Source of the DNA: Symsagittifera roscoffensis
Taxonomy: Eukaryota > Xenacoelomorpha > Acoela > Convolutidae
Assembly: GCF_963678635.1 (NCBI RefSeq)
Contig: NC_087067.1
Span: 6,490,647 to 6,554,646 of the forward strand
DNA length: 64,000 bases
Reading direction: 5' to 3'
The translations under genes were made by a program, and so were the position numbers. The notes beneath the pieces were generated by a model. That model made no database searches. It was not told the DNA's origin and saw only the letters and a program-made list of their open reading frames with translations. Shown here in pieces: positions 1-10,661 of the stretch; position 1 is the stretch's first letter; the number at the start of each line of letters is the position of its first letter.

Positions 1-3000
1 CATAGAAACTGTTGAAAATTGCATATTCAAAATATCAAACTGTTTCAGCAGAAAACTGAAGAAGGACCAACGTAACTAATGAACACTCCTATTCTCACCA
101 ACACTTGACCGAAACCAATTAAATTTTAACTCGTTCAGCAAAACATGTAAAAGATCCAAATACTTCTAAAGAAAATCAGATAACATTTCTTCATGTTTCA
201 GATGAACTAGATTATGACATCACTCTAACTAAGATAATGACAACAAAAAACCTCAATACCCAAACTGCCTGACCTAATTTTGTTCATCAGCGCTTTAAAA
301 AAAACAAATTATGTCACATAAACTCAATGATAATACTTCTATTTTCAGATGATTACGAATACATCACTCGCACTAAAAAACTGATTTTACCAAAGAAAGC
401 GGCTCAAAAACCGTTGAAAGCCCCATCTTGAAACATTTAAATTGTTTAAACAGACAACTGAAGGTGAATCAACTTATTGACGACCAAACACACCTTTTCT
501 CACCAACACTCGACCGAAAAGAATGAAAGTTCCATTCGTTCAACAACACTAGCAAAAAAACAATTACTTCGATAGAAAATCAGAAAACATTTCTTCATGT
601 TTCAGATGAACTAGATTATGACATCACAATAAATAAGATGATGAGAACTAAAAACCTCAACAACCAAACGGCCTGAATGAATAAAAAGCATTTCGCTCAC
701 CAACAATTTCGAACAAAAAACAAATCAAGTCAACAAACTGAAATGATAATTCTTCAAAATTCAGACGAACTAGATCAGAACAACATTTCCACCTAAAAAA
801 GATTATTCGATAAGAAGGCGCACATTTAACACAGCCACCTGGGATACCCAACAAACATAGCCTTGTAGGATACGCCATCCTCGATTACACACTAGCCGAT
901 TTCACATAAGCCGATTACACAAAAGCCGAAACAAGACAATTACACATAAGCCGAAACAATTGACGCAAAAGAATTTACAGCACAAAACTTCATGATGGCG
1001 CACCTAAACCGACTTATCATAAGCAGACAAACAAAATGCGGACAGTTTTTTGAAACGGAATATGTTCCGTTTACAAAACAGGTACTAGCCAGAAACGAAC
1101 CTTAGACCTTTGCCGTCCAAGGCGTGATAGTTACCTTACCACATGTGCCGTAGAAGCTAAGAAAACCGAATGGATTAAAAACAAAGCTAATCAAATGATT
1201 CAACTGATTTTGTAGAACGGGTTTTAAACCCGAAAAAGTGTATATTCCAATTCGATAACAATGCTAATCGCAAGCGAAAAAACCGTTGAAAGCCGAATGA
1301 CCAAAAATTAAAAAAGTTTCAACAGAAAGCTGACCAAACTTAAAGACAATCACTCCTTTTTTCACCAACACTCAACCGAAAACGATGAAAAATCAATTCG
1401 CTCAGCAACTCTGGCAAAAGAACCAATTACTTGAACAGAAAATCAGATACAGTTTCTTCATGTTTCAGATGAACTAGATTATGACATCACACTAACATAA
1501 TTATAACAAAAAAAAATCCGAAACCAAACTTCCTGAACGAATTTTGTTCATCAACGCTTTATAAAAAACAATCATGGAAGCTGAAACAATAACTCTTCTA
1601 CTTCCAGATAAATAAAAATGCGACATCACTTGCACTGAAAAACTGATTTTATTATCATATTGAAAGCAGCATAGAAACTGTTGAAAATTGCATATTCAAA
1701 ATATCAAACTGTTTCAGCAGAAAACTGAAGAAGGACCAACGTATCTAATGAACACTCCTATTCTCACCAACACTTGACCGAAACCAATTAAAGTTTAACT
1801 CGTTCAGCAAAACATGTAAAAGATCCAAATACTTCAACAGAAAATCAGATAACATTTCTTCATGTTTCAGATGAACTAGATTATTACATCACTCTAACTA
1901 AGATAATGACAACAAAAAACCTCAATACCCACACTGCCTGAACTAATTTTGTTCATCAACGCTTAAAAAAACAAATTATGTCACATAGTCTCAAATGATA
2001 TCTCTTCTACTTTCAAATGAGTAAGAATACATCACTTGCACTAAAAAAAACTGATTTTAAAATAAGATTGAAAGCAGCATAAAAACTGTTCAAACATTAA
2101 AACATATTCAAACATTCAAAACTGTTCAAACATTCAAACATATTCAAACATTAAAATTGTTTCAACAGAAAGCTGAAGGTGAACCAACTTGAAGACCGAA
2201 TACTCCTTTTCTTACCAACACTCGACTGAAAACAATGAAAGTTCAATTCGTTCAATGATAACAAAAACCTCAATAACAAAACTGCCTGAATAAATTTTGT
2301 TCATCAGCGCTTTAAACAAAACAAATTATGTCACATAAACTCAATGATAATACTTCTATTTTCAGATGATTACGAATACATCACTCGCACTAAAAAACTG
2401 ATTTTACTAAAGAAAGCGGCTCAAAAACCGTTGAAAGCCCCATCTTAAAACATTTAAATTGTTTAAACAGACAACTGAAGGTGAATTAACTTATTGACGA
2501 CCAAACACACCTTTTCTCACCAACACTCGACCGAAAAGAATAAAAGTTCCATTCGTTCAACAACACTAGCAAAAAAAACCAATTACTTCGATAGAAAATC
2601 AGAAAACATTTCTTCATGTTTCAGATGAACTAGATTATGACATCACTCTAACTAAGATAATGACAACAAAAAACCTCAATACCCAAACTGCCTGACCTAA
2701 TTTTGTTCATCAGCGCTTTAAAAAAAAACAAATTATGTCACATAAACTCAATGATAACTCTTCTATTTTCAGATGATTACGAATACATCACTCGCACTAA
2801 AAAACTGATTTTACCAAAGAAAGCGGCTCAAAAACCGTTGAAAGCCCCATCTTAAAATATTAAAATTGTTTAAACAGACAACTGAAGGTGAATCAACTTA
2901 TTGACGACCAAACACACCTTTTCTCACCAAGACTCGACCGAAAAGAATAAAATTTCCATTCGTTCAACAACACTAGCAAAAAAAACAATTACTTCGATAG

Positions 3001-3860
3001 AAAATCAGAAAACATTTCTTCATGTTTCAGATGAACTAGATTATGACATCACTCTAACTAAGATAATGACAACAAAAAACCTCAATACCCAAACTGCCTG
3101 ACCTAATTTTGTTCATCAGCGCTTTAAAAAAAACAAATTATGTCACAAACTCATTGATAACTCTTCTATTTTCAGATGATTACGAATACATCACTCGCAC
3201 TAAAAAACTGATTTTACCAAAGAAAGCGGCTCAAAAACCGTTGAAAGCCCCATCTTAAAACATTAAAATTGTTTAAACAGACAACTGAAGGTGAATCAAC
3301 TTATTGACGACCAAACACAACTTTTCTACCAAGACTCGACCGAAAAGAATAAAATTTCCATTCGTTCAACAACACTAGCAAAAAAAACAATTACTTCGAT
3401 AGAAAATCAGAAAATATTTCTTAATGTTTCAGATGAACTAGATTATGACATCACAATAACTAAGATGATGAGAACTAAAAACCTCAACAACCAAACGGCC
3501 TGAACGAATTTTGCTCAGCAACGCTTTGAAAAATACAAATTATATCACAAAAGCTCAAATGATATTTCTTCTACTTTCAGATGAATCAGAAAACGACATC
3601 ACTTGCACTAAAAAATTGACTTTACAATTAGGTTGAAAGATGCATAAAAAAAGTTGGAAGCCGCACATTTGAGAAGTAACACCATTCTAATAGAAAATTG
3701 AAAGGGAACAAACTTACCGCCTTTCAAAACAAGCATTCAAAGACTGAAAACTCAATTCGCTAACTAACACAAAAAAGCAAGGAACTCAACAGAAAATCAG
3801 ATAACTTTTCTTCATGTTTCAGATGAACTAGATTATGACATCACATACATTTAAATATTG
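1..3860 (+). repeat. Tandem / higher-order repeat array, unit about 405 bp
   Basis: Closely related units follow one another. The phrase GAAAGCGGCTCAAAAACCG recurs near 400, 2412, 2818 and 3220, so the last three units are spaced about 400-406 bp apart. The opening phrase CATAGAAACTGTTGAAAATT returns near 1669, showing a higher-order period of about 1.67 kb. Each unit carries two sub-elements, each a pyrimidine tract ending TTTCAG followed by a GATGA-start motif. Short open frames inside (for example 2901-3101 and 3291-3503) are alike only because the DNA repeats, so I do not call genes here. A tRNA-like SINE interrupts the array near 1.0-1.2 kb. Confidence 0.9.
1020..1160 (-). repeat. tRNA-derived SINE, family 2 (degenerate copy)
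   Basis: Read on the minus strand, the segment has a tRNA-like D-arm followed by a B-box relative next to a 'ggtactagcc' remnant. The same head, including the phrase 'TTTGCCGTCC' on the plus strand, is better preserved near 53.95 and 54.5 kb. The copy is decayed. Confidence 0.5.
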
Positions 3861-4274
3861 ATTGCACTAAATCTCAATAACTTATGCACTTGACCAGCAA
3901 ATTTATCAAACTTTTCCTGAAAAAATCACACGACCTGAAAAACACCACACGACAAGAGAACCATTACAAAAATCATTGTCTTAACACTTCAGAAAAAATC
4001 GTATCAGGGCATAACTTCGCTTCTAATCATAATTTTTAAACTTTAGATTAAATAAAATTAAGGCACAATACACAAGCCGAAAACCTTCATACATCACAAT
4101 TTGGACGCAAAAATTAACTTGAGAATTAACAAATAGTTGATTTTTCCAAGAATTAACAAATAGTTCATTTTTCCAAAAACCATTTCGTTTTTCCAAAAAC
4201 AACGAATCGCCAGAAAAGCATCAAATCTTGAAATTGACAAAATCTTGATAACGGCAAATACAATCAGCTTCAAT

Positions 4275-4312
4275 TTCTTCAATTTTCAGATGAACTAGAT
4301 TATGACATCACC
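4275..4312 (+). other. Solo copy of the TTTCAG-GATGAACTAG core motif
   Basis: Pyrimidine-rich sequence ending TTTTCAG is followed by GATGAACTAGATTATGACAT. The flanks do not match the 405-bp unit, so only the core is shared with the array at 1-3.86 kb. Function unknown; see the finding on this motif. Confidence 0.8.
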
Positions 4313-4611
4313 CTCAACAAATTCACTCCATAAACTATCTTGAAGAATAGGATCAATGAGTAAATTTTATTTTGGTTCAAAATCATCCCACCGAAACCTA
4401 CATCTTAGTTTAAACCAATCTCAAAGGCTCATTCCATTTGTGCTTTGAGAGAGCATAACTTGGGCACCTTTTAGAAAACTGATCGGATAGCTAACTGCTA
4501 AAACTCAAACTGAAAATAATTCAGAGAGCTAGAAAACTTCCGACAGCATAAAATAACATGAACCACACTACATCACTTATGCAAAATATAGCGACTAAAA
4601 TCAGCAAACAT

Positions 4612-4650
4612 TTCTTCATTTTTCAGATGAACTAGATTACGACATCATGT
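4612..4650 (+). other. Solo copy of the TTTCAG-GATGAACTAG core motif
   Basis: TTTTTCAG precedes GATGAACTAGATTACGACAT, with one base changed from the common form. Surrounding sequence is unlike the array units. Confidence 0.8.
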
Positions 4651-4740
4651 AATAAACAAATCAATTAGAATCTGTTAATACTCACGAAGTGGCCCAGGTT
4701 TTGAGAACAATAATCCACTCAACTTAAATTGCACGGGTAA

Positions 4741-4950
4741 GTCACAGTGTCATCCGCCTCCTCAGAGTGGGACAGAAAACGGCAAAATGGATGCCAGGCA
4801 TCTCCCCCACGAAAGGAAGGACCACGTTTGACAAGCAGAAATGAGAAAAAAGCTTAACTCTTACGAAAAACATCATGACAAATTTTGGACAATGCAACTT
4901 GAAGACAGAAGCGAAGCTCTGAGCTCCGCACCACTTGCAAAGCAACAAGT
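4741..4950 (+). repeat. Interspersed repeat containing 'CATCCGCCTCCTCA', copy 1
   Basis: CATCCGCCTCCTCAgagTGGGAC and the following text ending in a 'ccccacgaaaggaaggacc'-like phrase match a second copy at about 25627-25715, where it sits directly behind a tRNA-like sequence. This suggests the body of a SINE. The 68-codon minus-strand frame here is an artefact of the repeat. Confidence 0.6.
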
Positions 4951-4959
4951 ATAGAGTTA

Positions 4960-6186
4960 AAACAAAATTAAACTCAAGAACTAGACAAGAGGTCTTCGAA
5001 CGATGTTACTCTTAAAAAAGATATAGAAAAAAAATTGAAAGTTATTTTTATGTTTAAATTTATTGAAGTGTTTTTAAGAGGTCATAATGGTGCTGAAATT
5101 GAGCATTTAAAAATGTGGCGCCGGGGTCTCAAAAAATTTTCAAAAAAAACTGAAAAAAGCAGGAAACAATATATTCGGTAAACAAACCGACAGAATAAAA
5201 GACGTCAGCCAATAAGCTGAATCTCAACCGAAACAATTCGGCAAATTAAAATTGATTGAAAAAACATGTACTGCCCATATAAAATCCAAAAATGCCAAAT
5301 AATTACTGAACGCAAGGTCGTATACTTATTTCGAAAAAAAAACAGCTTAATCAAAAGCAATAAAAATAAGAATATTGAAGATACATAATTAATCAAGCAA
5401 CTAGATCTAACAAAAATTAAGAAGATAGTTTGAAACACCCAGACAAAAGAACACAAAATAAGCATAGGAAGAAAACGTACAAGAAGTAACGAAGCCGAAA
5501 ATATCTGAGCAGAAACCCTTCATGCTGAAAAAAGACAAAAATTTAAAATGAATAAAAAAGTTTGAGGACACTTAGCCAATATAAATTTAGTTTTTTGAAG
5601 AAAAAATATAGATCTAAAGCTCTAGAACAAGTTATGATTGACAGTTTTTTGAAAATTAACCCAAATATAGAAAATGATAACTAGGTAAACTTGTTATTTT
5701 ACTTGGAAATCTGATTAATTAATTAAATACCGCAAGGATAAAAAAATAACATTAAGAATTAACAACTCATTCTCTGAGTAAACAAATGGAACACCGAAAA
5801 AAAAGAACCTTTGGAACACTTTTTCAATTTTCGGAGAAGTTTAAGAATCTTTTTTTGAATCTTTCAAAAAAACAAACTGAATTGAAGAAAACCGCGTCTA
5901 GAGGGACTTGTTTTTTCTTTCCGTTGGGAATTCTGAATTCATTCAAGTTTTTTCGCTCCATTTGACTTCGTTCTACCATATGAATCCGAATTGAACTCAC
6001 AAATTAATTTTCAAAAGAACCCTCGAAAAAGCTAATTGAGACGTCTTTTTGAGCAAAGCGGAAAAATTAACACGACCTAAGCAAGTGTTTTCAGTATGTT
6101 CAATGAAACTTAAAATCCGCAACATAGCATCATCGCGTCACCAAATTTTAGAGAAAAAAAAGACAGTAAAACTTGAGCTCCGCTTT
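4960..6186. other. No recognisable gene
   Basis: AT-rich sequence with homopolymer runs. I see no exon-like open stretch flanked by splice signals on either strand and no clear repeat copy. Confidence 0.5.
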
Positions 6187-6226
6187 ACTTCCTCTAATTT
6201 TCAGATGAACTAGATTATGAGGGAGC
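6187..6226 (+). other. Solo copy of the TTTCAG-GATGAACTAG core motif
   Basis: The pyrimidine tract TTCCTCTAATTTTCAG is followed by GATGAACTAGATTATGA and then diverges. No other similarity to the array unit is visible. Confidence 0.75.
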
Positions 6227-6619
6227 ATAAAACGTTAAATCTGTTACAGCAATTACAATTGCTTTTTAAATTTAGAGAGTAAACAAATGAGAACAATTTT
6301 AATTTCACAATCTGTCATGCATCATCGTCAGCTCATCTATTTTTCAAAAACTACGTCCCAAAATTTCAGTTAGGGTAGGCATTACGTCACGTATAAATAC
6401 AAACTGAAGCAATTTAATTTCAGATATTAGGGCATCGCATACTGCAATTCGATTACAGAAAATCGAGACATATTGTTAGAATAGCGGTCAGTAACTGAAG
6501 GAAACGCACAAAGGGATGATTTGCTGCCGTGTTCAACTACACCTTTCAAAAGCCTAAGCGAGACAAGTTGCGAGACAGCGCGGAGAGCTTCAATGAGCAA
6601 ATATCAAATTAATTAATTA

Positions 6620-6800
6620 ATTAAATCAGAGGGACGTATCATCATTTTTTTCAACGAGAAGATTAACTTTCTGCAACATAACTTTAGCAAAAAAATATCA
6701 AGGAACAAATACACTTGCATTTTATAAAATGCATCAAAATCAATGTTTCATCATCATGAAAGTTTTGAAACATTGGATCTAATCAAAAACATTTGATCCG
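6620..6800 (+). repeat. Repeat family E ('TCAACGAGAAGATTAACTTT'), copy 1
   Basis: Shares 'TATCATCATTT', 'TCAACGAGAAGATTAACTTT' and the following 'CTGCAaCAtAaCTTt' with segments near 7640-7720 and 8980-9030. No coding capacity is seen. Confidence 0.6.
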
Positions 6801-7252
6801 ATATGAAAGATCCAAATTACACAATGGTAGCAACAACCAGTCAAAATTCACTTTCTCTGCGCTGACTTACAAATAGGTAAGCCTCTAAATCACTTCTGCT
6901 TTTGAGTTTCAGAAACCTTTCATGATTGGCAAGTTTCTTTAAAATAACCCAATTTGAGAAAAATGGGTAAATTTTTTATTCCTTAGGTAAATAAAGAAAC
7001 TGGAATCCACTTTCAAAACTAGTCATTCACGTTGCTTCGCTATTTGCACTCCTTAGTTGTAAAGCGTCATTGCCTTCCTTTAAACTTATGAAATAGAATT
7101 CAACGTGAGAAAAGATAAGAAGCAAACTGCAAAAAATCAAAGAGTCAGCAAGTTTGAAGACTTTTTCCTGAACAATTTATTCCATGCGTCATATATAAGA
7201 AATTTTACTATGTTGATTCAAAAATTTAGGACAGGCAAATTTATATTCAGCT

Positions 7253-7315
7253 ATATTTTCTTTTCAGATGAACTAGATTATGACATTTTTCAGATAAACT
7301 AGATTATGACATCAC
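7253..7315 (+). other. Double copy of the TTTCAG-GATGAACTAG core motif
   Basis: TTTTCTTTTCAG is followed by GATGAACTAGATTATGACAT. After a short TTTTTCAG it is repeated as GATAAACTAGATTATGACAT, so two cores are 26 bp apart. Confidence 0.75.
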
Positions 7316-7539
7316 ATAGATTATGAAATCACACGGCAATTTAAAATGTTAAAATGAGAGCAATGTTTGGATGTACATGTGTAGATTACATTCAGTAAAT
7401 GAAAAAATATAACTGACTTAGTTTTTTTGAAAAGATCTCAACTTACGAACTTCAAAGAAAGAAATAGATGCCCTTGATGCTCTTTGAATTTCTAAAATAC
7501 TTGATGATAGACATTTTTTTGATTTTTGCGAAACTATTT

Positions 7540-7760
7540 TAGTATACAGAGGCGAAGCTAGACTCCGCAATCACAATTTTCAAGCGAAGATGTAGGCTTT
7601 TTTCAATAGCCCAAAATTTACTTGACCAAAAATCAGCGGCGAGTATCATCAATTGTTCAACGAAGCGACCAATTTTCCGCATCATAGTTATAGGAAAAAT
7701 GTCAAGGAAGAGATATGTACTGAAGAGTACTGAAATGCTTCTAAATAGAAGAACCATAAT
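7540..7760 (+). repeat. SINE head (GAGGCGAAGC) joined to repeat family E, copy 2
   Basis: Begins 'ACAGAGGCGAAGC', the opening of the dispersed hairpin repeat. After about 90 bp it matches family E ('GTATCATCAaTTGTTCAACG'). The same order is seen near 8881-9030, so the two pieces travel together. Confidence 0.55.
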
Positions 7761-7979
7761 AACTAATGCTCTTAAACTTTGAACTAATCAAACTAAAAGA
7801 TTGAAATCGTTAAATACTTCTCACGATTCTCCGTCACCATTCCGATTTTCCTTGCACTGCCGTAGAAAAAAGCCTCTAAATCACTATTTCCTTTGATCAA
7901 TTTAAGTCAAGTTAGATGACCGTTAAGGGAAAAACATCATATAACAGCTTTGAAATTCAAGAAAAACTTTTTTGATTGG

Positions 7980-8470
7980 CTTTTCTAATTGAACATAGCC
8001 AACTGAAAGTTGGAAAAGAGTAATGAACACATGAAAACTGAAAAAAAACCTACTTGTTTTTTCAGAAATCTCCAACTTTTGATTTTCGAAGAAAAAAATA
8101 GATGGCCTTAAATTCTCTTTGAATTTCACTAACAATTTATGTTTGACCCTTCTTTGATGAAATTCTCCCAATTTGAGAAAACTGGACCAATAGATAAAAT
8201 TATTGAATGTTTATTTCGCTGGGTAATCTGATAATCAAATTCAACTTTTGAAACTAAAAGTCGATCACGTTTTTCGAGACCTTTACAAATTTGCTGTTCG
8301 ATTGTGGAGTTTGCCTTCCGTTTAACAAAAAATGAATTAAACTGGAAAATCTCAAGTCAAACCGCAGAAAAACAATTTAAAGCGTGAACAAATATTAAAT
8401 TTTCCTTAAAAAATCACCAAGACCTATATAAGAGTATGCACTACCTTCATCACTCTAAAACATCATAAGA
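7980..8470 (+). repeat. Repeat family D, near-complete copy
   Basis: Reference copy for family D. It runs from 'GAAAGTTGGAAAAGAGTAAT' through 'CCAATTTGAGAAAACTGGA', 'CACGTTTTTCGAGACC', 'GTGGAGTTTGCCTTCC' to 'GACCTATATAAGAGTATGC'. The same phrases recur in the same order near 30.1, 34.0, 46.0, 46.7, 47.0 and 51.0 kb. No convincing open frame. Confidence 0.75.
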
Positions 8471-8880
8471 ATAGCACACAAATTGCATAAATCCGTCATG
8501 CGTCAGTAAACAATTCTTCAAGTTCCAGATGAATGAGATAAAAAACGTCACGTATGACTTATGCAAAATATCAGGTCTCAAAATTTCCAGCAAATACATA
8601 TTGAGCGAACTTAGCTTGAGAAATGATGTTACCGCTTACAACAAAACTATTATAGAAAAGTGAAACATGTAAATAAAAATTCAAGTCAAGTAAAAATACG
8701 AATGATTTTCTTGGTTGCTGAAATTAAGCTTTCAAGGGACGAAGTTTCAGAAGACAAATTATGTCACCGTTTAAAAAAAAATTTTTTAGGACTGATGTTA
8801 TTTTGGTGAAATTCGCCCTTATGATTTAATCAAAATAATATTGATCTAACATTGATCTAACTTGGACACAATTTCGATAC

Positions 8881-9130
8881 ACATAAGTGAAGATGCACTC
8901 CGCAAACAATGTACGAGACGCTAAGATGTTTATTTTCAATCAGCCAAACATCAAGAGAAGTGACCAAAATTCAGAGATGTGTATCATCATTTGTTCAACG
9001 AGAAGATTAACTTTCTGCATCACATGTTTTGCAAAAAATAGCCACAGAATCAAGATATACATCAAACTCATCATTCTTTCTATCGAAGATCCATCATTAT
9101 AATTGCCCTTAAAATAATCAAATCTAATCA
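8881..9130 (+). repeat. SINE head joined to repeat family E, copy 3
   Basis: A decayed 'gtGAAGatgcaCTCCGCA' head is followed by 'TCATCATTTGTTCAACGAGA' and 'GATTAACTTTCTGCATCA', as in the 7.54-kb copy. Confidence 0.55.
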
Positions 9131-9331
9131 AAACATTGGTTCCAAATAAAAGTTTCAAGTCGCAAAATAAAAGATGACCTACAATCAAGCACTGTTCACA
9201 TTTCCCTAGTGCTGACGTACAAGTATGGATATCTCCAAATCACTATTTCCTTCCATTTAAATAACTTCAACTTAGTTAAATTACTGTTAAGAACGAAGAT
9301 TCAGATAAATTAAAGATCAATTGGTACGAAC

Positions 9332-9466
9332 CTTTTTGCATGCCACAGACGCATAATCCAAATCAAGACGCGACAGCAATTTGTCGCATTCTACCAGGTG
9401 GCTGGCCACTTTCTCATGATGAATAACTTGTTTCGGAAGTATATGTCGCAGATAGCGTGGAACCGA
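9332..9466 (-). CDS. Gene A, downstream exon (45 codons, phase 0/0)
   Basis: A 135-bp segment open in one frame. It has a strong acceptor upstream (tattttatttcag) and a donor downstream (AAAAAG|gttcg), both phase 0. The peptide begins SVPRYLRHILPKQVIHHEK and continues with a Leu-rich, charged helix-like stretch (LVECDKLLSRLDLDY) ending SVACKK. Unlike the other gene A exons it looks folded rather than low-complexity. Its phase matches the donor of the His-rich exon 147 bp upstream, so I join the two. I do not recognise the family. The gene should continue toward lower coordinates, but I could not find the next exon within the repeat-rich first 9.3 kb. Confidence 0.6.
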
Positions 9467-9612
9467 CTGAAATAAAATATCTCTACTTTATTGTTTGACA
9501 TCGCGGTTCAGCTTGAATTATCAAATACTAATTAGCTAAAAATTCGCATGTAACCAAACCGGAACAACAAGCAAAAATTGATCTGCTTCAAGGACTAAAA
9601 AACAAATAATAC

Positions 9613-10661
9613 CTGACAACTTCCTTCTTTAAGCAGCGAGTCATCCGTTTCATGCGAGCAAGAAAACTCATCGAAACCATTTCTTTCGTGATTTTCATTG
9701 CCGTGAGAATGATCATCATGACCAAATGAAGGGACTTTATGGTAATGGATTCCATGGTCGTGAGAATGGCCTTCATGCTCGTGAGAATGGCTTTGAGAGT
9801 GGCCTTCGTGGCCATGAGAATGGCCTTCATGGTTGTTAGAATGGCTTTGAGAATGGCCTTCATGGTCGTGAGAATGGCCTTCATGGTCGTGAGAGTGGCC
9901 TTCGTGGCCATGAGAATGGCCTTCATGGTTGTTAGAATGGCTTTGAGAATGGCCTTCATGGTCGTGAGAATGGCCTTCATGGTTGTTAGAATGGCTTTGA
10001 GAATGGCCTTCATGGTCGTGAGAATGGCCTTCATGGTCGTGAGAGTGGCCTTCGTGGCCATGAGAATGGCCTTCATGGTTGTTAGAATGGCTTTGAGAAT
10101 GGCCTTCATGGCCATGAGAATGGCCTTCATGGTTGTTAGAATGGCTTTGAGAATGGCCTTCATGGTCGTGAGAATGGCCTTCATGGTCGTGAGAGTGGCC
10201 TTCGTGGCCATGAGAATGGCCTTCATGGTTGTTAGAATGGCTTTGAGAATGGCCTTCATGGTCGTGAGAATGGCCTTCATGGTCGTGAGAATGGCTTTGA
10301 GAGTGGCTGCGGGAATTGATTTCATCATCATCGCCATCAGGAGAATGGGAATCATGATCGTGAGAATGCTCGTCATGGTCAGATTGATTTCCATGGCCAT
10401 GAGAACGGATATCATCGCCCTGAAGACTTGTTTCTTTTTCTTCGCTGAAATCAGTAATTTTTACAGGATCAGGTTTAACTCCGCTCTTCGACAAATGATC
10501 CTCAACAATTCCTTTGTGCAGTGTTTCATGAACATCTTCAGGTGTTGGCTCTATATGATTTTGAAGGTTTGTCGTCAGCGTTGTTTGAGCTTGCAACTGC
10601 CCATCGTCAATTTTTGCAACGCCCGGTTCATCAAGCGCCAAATTATCCTTTGATGCATTTT
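9613..10661 (-). CDS. Gene A, His-rich exon (acidic start, then HSHDHE repeats)
   Basis: The exon starts after a good acceptor (ttgttttctgtag) in phase 1 and ends at GTCAG|gtatta in phase 0, giving 349 full codons. The first 120 or so residues are acidic and disordered (for example ENASKDNLALDEP). After that come about 190 residues of GHSHDHE, GHSHGHE and GHSQSHSNNHE blocks, then a short His-containing tail with two Cys (FSCSHETDDSLL). His-rich loops of this kind bind Zn, Cu or Ni in several families, including SLC30/SLC39 transporters, but no membrane segment is visible, so no transporter is claimed. An alternative start at ATG 10804-10806 would make this a separate gene. I prefer the spliced reading because the phase-1 acceptor matches the phase-1 donor upstream. 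Confidence 0.65.
9739..10320 (-). repeat. Coding minisatellite (21-bp and 33-bp blocks, 96-bp higher order)
   Basis: Blocks of 21 bp (encoding GHSHDHE or GHSHGHE) and 33 bp (encoding GHSQSHSNNHE) alternate. The order GHSQSHSNNHE, GHSHGHE, GHSHDHE, GHSHDHE (32 residues, 96 bp) recurs three times. Every block is a multiple of three, so array changes keep the frame. The opposite strand and another minus frame are also open across the array, which is a by-product of the simple repeat. Confidence 0.9.

Noticed and set aside
2901-3503. Two similar short plus-strand proteins ending SDELDYDIT…
   Set aside because: They are translations of the tandem repeat. Other units carry stops in the same frame.
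9588-10415. 275-codon minus-strand frame of ILTTMKA repeats
   Set aside because: A shifted frame of the same minisatellite without independent support.
9739-10653. 304-codon open frame on the plus strand
   Set aside because: It is the antisense of the His-rich minisatellite. It encodes only monotonous VVRMAFM repeats, and the minus frame has splice sites and a sensible non-repeat part.
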